A stretch of 7,092 bases of DNA from an uncultured Paracoccaceae bacterium (GTDB lineage: Bacteria > Pseudomonadota > Alphaproteobacteria > Rhodobacterales > Rhodobacteraceae): contig CALHST010000021.1 in NCBI GenBank assembly GCA_938038825.1, forward strand, positions 1-7,092. Reading direction: 5' to 3'. This document shows, piece by piece, positions 1 to 5,788 of the stretch (positions are counted from its first letter, which is position 1; each line of letters begins with the position of its first letter). The translations under genes and the position numbers were made by a program. Under the pieces are notes generated by a model that worked only from the letters and a program-made list of their open reading frames with translations, did no database searches and had not been told where the DNA came from.

Positions 1-327
1 TCCCGCATCCCGCTTTTCGACATTGCAGAGCCTCTTTTCCTTGAAAACCCAGGCACACAAATCGCAGATACTGCGGCACATATTCACGCCTGCGCAACCG
101 GGTCAGACCCGAACTGCCGATCGGCGACCTTGATATTCGAAGAAAACCCCCTGAACCACGACACGCCGTACAAAAGAGAAAGCGTCGTCGCGTGGAATAT
201 TCTGGCTGACACCCTGAAAGGCACCTATCCACAAACCTACGAAGCCGTGCTGTCAGGCCACAGAATTTTGATCTTTTCACATGATGTGCAGGTTCTGACA
301 CAATTATCTGATAAACTCATTCAATAG
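1..327 (+). CDS. 3' end of an unidentified protein upstream of gtrA-like gene (partial)
   Basis: The reading frame is open from the first base to a TAG at 325-327, so this is the last 108 codons of a longer gene whose start lies left of the window. The visible C-terminus is soluble: it has no hydrophobic stretch long enough for a membrane span, and it contains two cysteines (in CATG and PNCR). I do not recognise a family. It lies only 22 bases before the GtrA-family gene on the same strand, so it is probably in one operon with the flippase and the glycosyltransferase. In Gtr-type clusters the third partner is often a polytopic glycosyltransferase with a periplasmic C-terminal region, and this could be such a tail; that rests on position only. 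An internal TTG at 130 could act as a start, but the open frame upstream makes that unlikely. Confidence 0.75.
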   Translation, partial: SRIPLFDIAEPLFLENPGTQIADTAAHIHACATGSDPNCRSATLIFEENPLNHDTPYKRESVVAWNILADTLKGTYPQTYEAVLSGHRILIFSHDVQVLTQLSDKLIQ

Positions 328-349
328 ACCGTTAAGGCGACGCCATAGC

Positions 350-742
350 ATGTTGAAAGCGACCCTGCATAAAATCACAAAGTTTGGACTGGTTGGGCTT
401 GTGTCTACCTTAAGCCATTATGCCGTGATGTTCACAGGTTTGGCCTTTATAGACACACCTGTTGCCTGGTCATTCATTGGTGCCACTGTTGGGGCCCTTG
501 TCGGATATGTGCTGAACTATCGCTATACGTTCCACAGCACGCTGCCCCATCGAACAACGACACCCCGTTACAGCGTCATCAGCATTCTGTCTGTCATGCT
601 GAATACGGCCCTAATGTACGTCTTTACAGGTCCCTTCGCCTTGCCTGCCTTGCCCGCACAAATCCTGAGCACGGGATTGGTGTTTGTCGTCAATTACTGG
701 GCCCACAGCACCCTGACTTTTGGAAAGGCACCGACAGCATGA
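350..742 (+). CDS. GtrA-family membrane protein (putative polyprenyl-phosphate sugar flippase)
   Basis: This 130-residue protein has about four hydrophobic segments (roughly residues 10-30, 37-55, 73-93 and 98-118), the size and layout of GtrA/DPMS3-like proteins. Two family-typical patches are visible: an N-terminal K-F-G-L-V-G start to the first helix, and paired NY...F elements (N56-Y57 to F61, and N115-Y116 to F124). GtrA-family proteins are thought to flip, or help flip, polyprenyl-phosphate-linked sugar across the inner membrane for glycosylation of O-antigen, exopolysaccharide or other envelope glycans. The ATG at 350 follows a weak purine-rich site (AAGGCGA, 334-340). The stop overlaps the start of the next gene in ATGA at 739-742, implying translational coupling with the glycosyltransferase. 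The family call is firm; the substrate is unknown. Confidence 0.9.
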   Translation: MLKATLHKITKFGLVGLVSTLSHYAVMFTGLAFIDTPVAWSFIGATVGALVGYVLNYRYTFHSTLPHRTTTPRYSVISILSVMLNTALMYVFTGPFALPALPAQILSTGLVFVVNYWAHSTLTFGKAPTA

Positions 743-1758
743 CAACCGATTGCCCCGATATCTCCATTGTCGCGCCTGCCTTCAATGAATCAGACACTAT
801 CAAGACATTTCATGCCCGCCTGACGGCCGTTTTGGATGCATTGGACCTTACGTCTGAGATCGTATTTATCAATGATGGCAGCACCGATGACACGCTTGAT
901 CAGATCCTTGCCCTCAAGGCTGTGGATCCCCGTATTGTGCTGATTGATCTGAGCCGGAATTTTGGCAAGGAAATTGCCCTAACAGCGGGTCTGGACCACG
1001 CAACAGGTCGCGCCACCATTCCAATCGACACGGATCTGCAAGACCCCCCGGAACTGATCCCGGATCTGATTGCGAAATGGCAGCAAGGGTTTCAGGTGGT
1101 CAATGCCAGACGCCGCAGCCGACAAGGCGAAAGCTATATCAAAAAAGCGACCGCTGCGCAGTTTTACCGGATCATGCAGCGTTTTGGTCAGCGCTATCAG
1201 TTGCCCAAGAATGTTGGGGATTTTCGCCTGATCGACCGCAAAGCGCTGGATGCAGTCAACACTGTGCGTGAACATCACCGGTTCATGAAGGGGATCTTTG
1301 CGCTTGTGGGGTTTCGCCACGCGTATGTGGATTATGACCGAGACCCGCGTTTTGGCGGGACCACAAGCTTTAACTATTGGAAACTTTGGAATTTCTCGCT
1401 CGAAGGGATCACATCCTTTACCACATTCCCGCTTCGCCTGTTCAGCTATATGGGATTTCTTGTGGCCTTGGTGTCCTTTGTCTATGGGATCATCTTTTTG
1501 GCACGCGTTTTAGCCTTTGGAGACCCTGTTTCTGGTTTCCCAACCCTGTTTTTAACCATGACATTCCTGGGGGGCGTCCAGCTTATCGGCTTGGGGGTCA
1601 TCGGCGAATATCTGGGGCGTGTCTTCAATGAAACAAAGAACCGCCCGCTTTATTTCGTCAACGACATCTATGCGCAGTCTACCGAGACGCCCAAAGCGTT
1701 ATCCGTGTCGACGCCCATCAGGGTGGCGGTGTCTGATAAGACCTATGCAGGTGACTAG
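739..1758 (+). CDS. GtrB/DPM1-like family 2 glycosyltransferase, polyprenyl-phosphate type
   Basis: This 339-residue protein starts with a GT-A/GT2 fold: the SIVAPAFNES nucleotide-sugar strand at residues 9-18, FINDGSTDDT at 43-52 and the metal-binding IDTDLQDPPE around D97/D99. NVGDFRLIDR (around D161) and RFGGTTSF (204-211) follow, as in the polyprenyl-phosphate sugar synthases GtrB, ArnC and DPM1. Two hydrophobic segments (about 231-258 and 266-293) form the C-terminal membrane anchor typical of GtrB. The expected reaction is transfer of a hexose from a nucleotide sugar to undecaprenyl phosphate on the cytoplasmic face, feeding the adjacent GtrA-like flippase. The ATG at 739 overlaps the gtrA-like stop by 4 bases and is preceded by GGAAAGG at 722-728. 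Which sugar is used cannot be read from the sequence. The C-terminal 30 or so residues are polar and without a recognised motif. Confidence 0.92.
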   Translation: MTTDCPDISIVAPAFNESDTIKTFHARLTAVLDALDLTSEIVFINDGSTDDTLDQILALKAVDPRIVLIDLSRNFGKEIALTAGLDHATGRATIPIDTDLQDPPELIPDLIAKWQQGFQVVNARRRSRQGESYIKKATAAQFYRIMQRFGQRYQLPKNVGDFRLIDRKALDAVNTVREHHRFMKGIFALVGFRHAYVDYDRDPRFGGTTSFNYWKLWNFSLEGITSFTTFPLRLFSYMGFLVALVSFVYGIIFLARVLAFGDPVSGFPTLFLTMTFLGGVQLIGLGVIGEYLGRVFNETKNRPLYFVNDIYAQSTETPKALSVSTPIRVAVSDKTYAGD

Positions 1759-1764
1759 ACACAC

Positions 1765-1800
1765 AAAGGGCCGCCCAGATCTCTCTGGACGGCCCCTTTT
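1765..1800. terminator. Hairpin terminator between convergent genes
   Basis: AAAGGGCCGCCCAGA (1765-1779) can pair with TCTGGACGGCCCC plus the following T run (1784-1800) across a 4-base loop. The stem of about 14 pairs is very GC-rich and has one bulged G and one C/A mismatch; the mismatch becomes a G-U pair when read on the minus strand. The right arm ends in TTTT, fitting a rho-independent terminator for the glycosyltransferase operon. On the minus strand the stem ends in a shorter T run, so it may also stop transcription of the convergent dioxygenase gene ending at 1821. Bidirectional use is inferred. Confidence 0.8.
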
Positions 1801-1820
1801 GGTAGAACCAAACAGCTGAT

Positions 1821-2657
1821 TTAAAAGCCAAGCCGGTGTAACGGGCCCTTGAGGCGCCGATACAACATCGGGGGCATCAATTCACGTATGATACGGCGAC
1901 GATGCTCGCGTCCTGCGGCTGAATCCGATGTCCCGGGGCGCGGCCGGAACAAGGTGGAATGCGCCACGCGGTCTTCGCTCCATGTTGGGGTATAGTAATA
2001 CAGAGCAATCGACAGGCGCGGATCCCCATCCGGGTGGTTCACGGGTTCCGGGTTGCCGTGATACGAATTGGAGCTGGTTGAGAAGCAGCACATCCGGTTC
2101 ATAAAGGGTGGGAACTGGGCCACCTGTGTTTGCATGTCTTCGGTCCAGACCTCAAACGCGCCACCATATTCCGGTTTCCAGTCTGGGTTCAGATAGATCA
2201 GGATATTCAAGCGCCGCTCAAGATACATTTCCTTGTGCATGTTGAAATCCGCATGAATTCCCAAGAAACCGCCCGAATTGGTGCGATGCACCCCGGCGCC
2301 TTTGAAATACGGGTCTGGGATCAAGTTTGGGATCCCGGTCATTTCCTCAAGAAATCTCAGAAATGCTTTTGAATTCAATGCATTAAACACAGCCCGAGTA
2401 TAAAGAGGCAACGTGTCTGGATTATACGCCGTTTTCAGATGCTCTTGCGGGCTCATGTTTTCGGGCGCTTTTTCCCCAACAGACAGGACTTCTTCGCGCA
2501 CTTTCTCAGCGACAGACAGCGGCAGGAAATTGTCGACACAAATGTGGTGATAAGGCTCACCAGACTGATATTTTTCCGCCAAGTCTTTGCCGGATTGCTC
2601 TGCACTGCTTGGATCCAGAACAAGTGTTTCTGGATTAAGGTCCAAAACGTAGGTCAT
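1821..2657 (-). CDS. 2-oxoglutarate/Fe(II)-dependent dioxygenase, prolyl-4-hydroxylase-like
   Basis: The 278-residue protein carries the complete metal and cosubstrate set of the double-stranded beta-helix dioxygenases. HAD at residues 135-137 gives the first His and the Asp, H200 in SYHGNPEP is the distal His, and R214 in RLSIALYY is the likely 2-oxoglutarate-binding Arg, 14 residues after H200. The region after HAD (RRLNILIYLNP, 148-158, then EYGGAFEVW) is typical of the 2OG-FeII_Oxy_3 / P4H-like group. There is no signal peptide, so it is probably cytoplasmic. A basic tail (about 250-278) follows the core. The ATG at 2657-2655 has GGAAG 7 bases upstream. The gene is a single-gene unit, convergent to the glycosyltransferase operon and divergent from the exosortase gene. 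The substrate may be a protein side chain or a small molecule; hydroxylation is the default reaction, but other oxidations cannot be excluded. Confidence 0.88.
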   Translation of the reverse strand: MTYVLDLNPETLVLDPSSAEQSGKDLAEKYQSGEPYHHICVDNFLPLSVAEKVREEVLSVGEKAPENMSPQEHLKTAYNPDTLPLYTRAVFNALNSKAFLRFLEEMTGIPNLIPDPYFKGAGVHRTNSGGFLGIHADFNMHKEMYLERRLNILIYLNPDWKPEYGGAFEVWTEDMQTQVAQFPPFMNRMCCFSTSSNSYHGNPEPVNHPDGDPRLSIALYYYTPTWSEDRVAHSTLFRPRPGTSDSAAGREHRRRIIRELMPPMLYRRLKGPLHRLGF

Positions 2658-2688
2658 GAAAATGCTTCCATCGTTGTTACGTGGCTGG

Positions 2689-2717
2689 GTTATACTGTTC
2701 TTTAAGAAAATAATACA
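2689..2717 (-). promoter_or_regulatory. Possible promoter of the dioxygenase gene
   Basis: On the minus strand TATAAC (2694-2689) resembles a -10 box and would place a start site about 25 bases before the ATG. The element 17 bases upstream (TGTATT, 2717-2712) is a poor -35 match, so an activator or another sigma factor may be involved. A short symmetric element, TTCTTTAAGAA (2698-2708), lies in the spacer. The call is weak. Confidence 0.25.
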
Positions 2718-2800
2718 TCCACAACGCGGTTAGAATATGACGCAGTTTTCTTGAGATGCGTTCAAAAAACGGGTTATGCCCCGCCGTATGACGTGTGAAA

Positions 2801-2814
2801 GCTGATATGTCAGC
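2801..2814. promoter_or_regulatory. Near-palindrome, candidate operator
   Basis: GCTGATATGTCAGC has 5-bp perfect arms (GCTGA/TCAGC) around a 4-base centre that is itself almost symmetric (T-G, A-T). It lies midway between the two divergent genes, about 145 bases upstream of the dioxygenase start and 200 bases upstream of the exosortase start, where a dimeric repressor or activator could act on either. No regulator gene is visible next to it. A single 14-bp palindrome can occur by chance. Confidence 0.25.
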
Positions 2815-2880
2815 ACAGACTCGACGTTGTAAAAAGGGACAGGCACACATGCCATCAACCTGTGCGGGAGATTTCAGACG

Positions 2881-3015
2881 ATGTGGCCGCCCAAACGCCC
2901 CAATTTCCGGATATTAACCTCGACCTCCCGCCATAGATCCGAAGATCAATCATTTTATATGACTTTCACCGGTCTTCTGTTGTATCAAGCGCTTCGTATA
3001 GATGTCAGTTCGTGA
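2881..3015 (+). CDS. Possible 44-aa small ORF overlapping the exosortase start
   Basis: An ATG at 2881 opens a 44-codon frame that ends in TGA at 3013-3015, overlapping the GTG at 3012 that opens the exosortase frame (GTGA). GGGAG at 2865-2869 is a possible ribosome site, about 11 bases before the ATG. The predicted peptide is basic at its N-terminus (MWPPKRPNF) with a short hydrophobic patch (TGLLLYQAL, about residues 30-38). It is not recognisable as any family and is not a VPEID-CTERM protein. A leader peptide giving translational coupling to the exosortase gene would explain the weak ribosome site of that gene. Equally, it may be a chance open frame. Confidence 0.25.
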   Translation: MWPPKRPNFRILTSTSRHRSEDQSFYMTFTGLLLYQALRIDVSS

Positions 3016-4637
3016 GCGTTTTCTCCATGGTTAGTATTACTTCATCATCCCGCATGCCTTATCGACCCCTGATTGGGGCATGTGTTTTGCTTGCGCTTGA
3101 GCTGCTTGGAATCGGGGTCATTTTCAAACATGGCATCGACTTTACCTGCCTTAGCAACTGGCCCCAAGCCGCATGCCGAGGTGCAAGCGGCACATTGGTC
3201 GCGATCTACTGTGTGATTGGCGCGTTATGTCTGCTTGTCCTGCTCTATCCAGGCCAATTCCGGCGGCTTTTCAGCGATTCAAGTGTGCGGCTCTGGCCTT
3301 TTGGGTTGAACATGCTGGGCGTTGTGGTTGCCTTGCTGCCTTTGACATTCATGCAAAACGGTGTGGGCCCGAAAGCCATTATGCCAGCCTTTGCCTGCTG
3401 GACCTTGGGGATGGGTATGATCCTGACCGGGCTGGCCCTCTATGCAGCACCTGTGACGCGCTGGCGTCAGTTCTGGAGCGATAACTGGACGCATCTTGTG
3501 CCTGTGCTGCTGACAGGCGCTTTGGCCCCTGCCTTTGCCACGTTGATCAGACCCTTATGGCGTCTGGAAACCATGACCGACTGGACCTTTGCGGGTGTCG
3601 TCTGGCTTCTGGAATCTTTCGGATATACGCCAGAGACCTTTGAAGGGACGAAAATCATTGGTGTCGATCCGTTTTACATCAATATCGCACCTGTATGTTC
3701 TGGGGTCGAGGGGATCGCTTTGGTGACTTTGTTTGTCACGCTGTATCTATCTTTGTTCCGAAAAGACCTCCGGTTCCCACACGCATTCTTGCTGTATCCG
3801 ATTGGCATCCTGACCTCGGCCTTGTTCAACGTTGTCAGGATTGCCGTGTTGCTGATCATCGGCATTGAGGGCAAAGCAGATCTTGCCGTTGGTGGGTTTC
3901 ATTCACATGCAGGTTGGTTCCTGTTCACCATTATCGCCTTGGGTATCGTGATGGCCGCACAATCGGTTCCCGCCCTGCAACGCAGCCACATCTCCCCCAT
4001 TGCAGGACATGCACACAATCCCCTGCCCTTCCTGCAGGATCCGGCGGCCGCAAGGATCCTGCCCTTCGCAATCTTCATGCTGAGCGCACTTCTGGTTTCA
4101 ACATTCGCACAAAGTCCCGGTGTTGCGTATCCGCTGCGTGTTGTTGCCATGGCATCTGCGCTGGCACTGTTTGCGAACATCTACCGCCAACTGCCTTGGC
4201 GCATAGATCCGGTGGCCGTTGCGACGGGTGCTCTCATCGGCTTGCTATGGGTTGTTATTCCTGTGGCCGTCGAAGATCCGTCTGCCGCCCCCTACGGCGC
4301 CCTGACAGGTCTTGCCCTGGTTGGTTGGTTCGTTCTGCGTGGCGTGGGCACAATCCTGTTGGTTCCCATCATCGAAGAACTGTTCTTCCGTGATTATCTG
4401 GAACCAAAGCTGCGTCTTGGCGATGGGCGTCTATGGACGGTCATCGCAGCATGTGGAACGGCAGGATTGTTTGCCTTGCTTCATGACCGTTGGGCCGAAG
4501 CCTTTATGGCGGGGCTTGCGTTCTCATGGGTCATGCAACGTCATGGGCGGGTCAGCGATGCCATTGTGGCCCATGCAACGGCCAACGCCTTGGTCTTCGC
4601 CGTTGCCGTGAGCCTCGGGCGCCTTGAGATCATGTGA
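3012..4637 (+). CDS. xrtE: Exosortase E / CPBP intramembrane protease fusion (VPEID-CTERM system)
   Basis: This 541-residue polytopic inner-membrane protein has about 14 hydrophobic segments and joins two proteases. The N-terminal half (to about residue 320) is an exosortase with all three catalytic positions: Cys229 in APVCSG, Arg276 in NVVRIA, and His297 in GFHSHAGW. The C-terminal half (about 350-535) is a CPBP (CAAX protease/bacteriocin-processing) domain, with EELFFR at 455-460, the FALLH His491, and HATAN at 521-525. This architecture is the known exosortase E/protease family, whose predicted substrates end in a VPEID-CTERM sorting signal. The exosortase should cleave that signal and attach or release the protein at the envelope; the role of the second protease is unknown. 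No substrate gene is seen in this window. The GTG at 3012 gives the longest frame; ATG codons at 3027 and 3054 are alternatives, and none has a clear Shine-Dalgarno. The gene is convergent with parB. Confidence 0.93.
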   Translation: MSVFSMVSITSSSRMPYRPLIGACVLLALELLGIGVIFKHGIDFTCLSNWPQAACRGASGTLVAIYCVIGALCLLVLLYPGQFRRLFSDSSVRLWPFGLNMLGVVVALLPLTFMQNGVGPKAIMPAFACWTLGMGMILTGLALYAAPVTRWRQFWSDNWTHLVPVLLTGALAPAFATLIRPLWRLETMTDWTFAGVVWLLESFGYTPETFEGTKIIGVDPFYINIAPVCSGVEGIALVTLFVTLYLSLFRKDLRFPHAFLLYPIGILTSALFNVVRIAVLLIIGIEGKADLAVGGFHSHAGWFLFTIIALGIVMAAQSVPALQRSHISPIAGHAHNPLPFLQDPAAARILPFAIFMLSALLVSTFAQSPGVAYPLRVVAMASALALFANIYRQLPWRIDPVAVATGALIGLLWVVIPVAVEDPSAAPYGALTGLALVGWFVLRGVGTILLVPIIEELFFRDYLEPKLRLGDGRLWTVIAACGTAGLFALLHDRWAEAFMAGLAFSWVMQRHGRVSDAIVAHATANALVFAVAVSLGRLEIM

Positions 4638-4661
4638 GCCGAGGCACTTGCACAGCCACAG

Positions 4662-4675
4662 TTTCGCATGCGAAA
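4662..4675. repeat. parS-type palindrome downstream of parB
   Basis: TTTCGCATGCGAAA is a perfect 14-bp palindrome in the 79-base gap between the convergent exosortase and parB genes. Extended by one base each side it becomes GTTTCGCATGCGAAAT, matching the second site at 5771-5786 at 14 of 16 positions. The core GTTTC...GAAA resembles the canonical chromosomal parS (GTTTCACGTGAAAC) but has a one-pair longer arm. Its place beside parB makes a ParB-binding centromere site the natural reading. Confidence 0.75.
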
Positions 4676-4686
4676 TTTGTCCCGAT

Positions 4687-4720
4687 ATAGACTCTGCTTA
4701 ACGCGGATAACAGTGTCTAT
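4687..4720. repeat. Imperfect inverted repeat over the parB stop
   Basis: ATAGACTCTG (4687-4696) pairs with CAGTGTCTAT (4711-4720) with one mismatch around a 14-base loop, overlapping the parB stop codon (4719-4717). No T run follows on either strand, so it is not a standard terminator. It could slow or end transcription between the convergent parB and exosortase genes, or be accidental. Confidence 0.35.
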
Positions 4721-5736
4721 TCCTGCGCCAACCAAGCCTTCAGTTTCTTCTGAAAGGCCGCATCAACCCCCGGGCCGCTCAGAGTTATACGCCCTTTAGC
4801 AGTCTCTAATAAAAGACCTGGCGAGATCTCTTTTGCGGCAGAGGGTTTGGGGACGCGCGCTTTTGGTTTTCGCGCCGAGCTCTTTGACGCAGACTCCCGA
4901 AGCATCTCATCAAGCACGGCACGTTCCTCTTCTGCGGTGCGCGGACCTGCAGCGATCAGTGCCTTTTGAAGACGGTCGTAGACTTTGGCATCCGCTTGCA
5001 AGGCCGCCACAAGAGCCAGCCCAAGTTTCTCGGGCACTGCAGCGGGGAACTTCAGATCCTCATCCAGATGCTGCACTAAGCCGGTGAAGGCCATGATCTT
5101 GGATCGCTTGGGCGCGCGGGCTGCTGCAAACAAATTTTGCACCGCCTCATGCAAAGTTTCGAACGCGCCCTGCTCTTTCGCCTTAACCGCAATGCGCGCC
5201 CGTTCATAAAAGCTGAGGCTTGCGCGGATCTCGTTTTCCTCGACCATGGCCCGATATGCGTCCGCCTGCCCATCAGGGGCCCGCAACAAGGCCTTGGCGG
5301 TCGCAAACGAGGGATCGCCCGTCTGATCAAAAAGCGTGCGCAAGACCGACACACGACGCCACCCGGAAATAAGCCCGTACCGCCCGTTCCCAAGATCCAC
5401 GACCTCGATTGGTGTTTGCTGGCCACGTGCCGTGATGCTCTTGGACAGCTCTTCCATATCATCTGCATCCAGCGTGACACGGTCCCGCACCAGATGGCTG
5501 ACATCAATGGCATCCAGTGGCAGTACGATGACCATACGCCCATCCTCGCGGGCGGTGCGCAGTTCTTGTGACACGTCATCAAAGGCCGCCTGCAACGTGG
5601 CATCCCGAGACACATCCGCAATTGGCGCGCGCGCGCCAACAGGGACCCCCATGGCCGGGCTTGAAGCAAGCACAGCAGGATCAGCGCCCGGGCTGGATGT
5701 CATGACTGTGGGATTAAGTCGCTTGCGCTTTGCCAT
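4717..5736 (-). CDS. parB: ParB/RepB-like plasmid partition protein
   Basis: This 339-residue protein binds the parS centromere and works with ParA to segregate the replicon. A basic N-terminus (MAKRKRLNP), of the kind that contacts ParA and stimulates its ATPase, is followed by a flexible linker. The ParB N-terminal (CTPase-like) domain comes next: VLPLDAIDVS at 71-80, RGQQTPIEVV at 104-113, and ISGWRR at 123-128, where chromosomal ParBs usually have a GERR motif. VEENEIRASLSFYERAR (165-181) is the second conserved box, and a helical DNA-binding region follows. A linker rich in Ala, Ser, Lys and Pro (about 283-303) precedes a C-terminal dimerisation-like segment. The start is the ATG at 5736-5734, which has GGAGGGG 7 bases upstream. 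The same frame stays open to 5943, but that extension runs into parA and lacks family features. The gene lies 52 bases after parA, probably in one operon. Confidence 0.93.
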   Translation of the reverse strand: MAKRKRLNPTVMTSSPGADPAVLASSPAMGVPVGARAPIADVSRDATLQAAFDDVSQELRTAREDGRMVIVLPLDAIDVSHLVRDRVTLDADDMEELSKSITARGQQTPIEVVDLGNGRYGLISGWRRVSVLRTLFDQTGDPSFATAKALLRAPDGQADAYRAMVEENEIRASLSFYERARIAVKAKEQGAFETLHEAVQNLFAAARAPKRSKIMAFTGLVQHLDEDLKFPAAVPEKLGLALVAALQADAKVYDRLQKALIAAGPRTAEEERAVLDEMLRESASKSSARKPKARVPKPSAAKEISPGLLLETAKGRITLSGPGVDAAFQKKLKAWLAQE

Positions 5737-5743
5737 CAGAGCG

Positions 5744-5750
5744 CCCCTCC
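5744..5750 (-). promoter_or_regulatory. Shine-Dalgarno of parB
   Basis: Read on the minus strand this is GGAGGGG, 7 bases before the ATG at 5736-5734. It decides the parB start in favour of the 339-residue form over longer in-frame options. Confidence 0.85.
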
Positions 5751-5770
5751 GGTTTGACTGACGTGGATCA

Positions 5771-5786
5771 GTTTCGCACGCGAAAC
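5771..5786. repeat. parS-type palindrome between parA and parB
   Basis: GTTTCGCACGCGAAAC has perfect 7-bp arms (GTTTCGC/GCGAAAC) around a 2-base centre. It fills part of the 52-base parA-parB gap, starting 2 bases from the parA stop codon and ending 20 bases before the parB ribosome site. It is nearly identical to the palindrome at 4661-4676. In repABC-type cassettes parS sites commonly lie within or next to the operon, so this is a strong ParB-binding candidate. ParB bound here could also affect parB expression. Confidence 0.85.
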
Positions 5787-5788
5787 TC

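Larger units (their letters stand above)
2658..3011. other. 354-bp divergent intergenic region
   Basis: This stretch separates the divergent dioxygenase and exosortase genes and contains no recognised gene. It holds the putative minus-strand promoter near the dioxygenase, a 14-bp near-palindrome at 2801-2814, and a second loose inverted repeat (GCACA at 2843-2847 with TGTGC at 2861-2865). It also carries most of a possible 44-codon ORF starting at 2881. I looked for a VPEID-CTERM-like coding segment on the plus strand and for its reverse-complement pattern on the minus strand, and saw neither. No convincing sigma-70 promoter for the exosortase gene is visible; the best AT-rich spot is TTTTATATG near 2953-2961. 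Confidence 0.5.

Noticed and set aside
2439..2705. 88-codon plus-strand frame opposite the dioxygenase start
   Set aside because: It is antisense to a gene with full catalytic motifs, has no ribosome site of note and resembles no family.
2850..2918. 22-codon ORF (ATG at 2850) in the divergent intergenic region
   Set aside because: It is very short, with no clear family, and the purine-rich run before it (AAAAAGGGACAGG) is not convincingly spaced. Chance is the simpler explanation.
3914..4393. 159-codon open frame inside xrtE in another frame
   Set aside because: It is rich in Arg, Cys, Ser and Gly with no domain, and overlaps the CPBP half of the exosortase fusion, whose motifs are intact.
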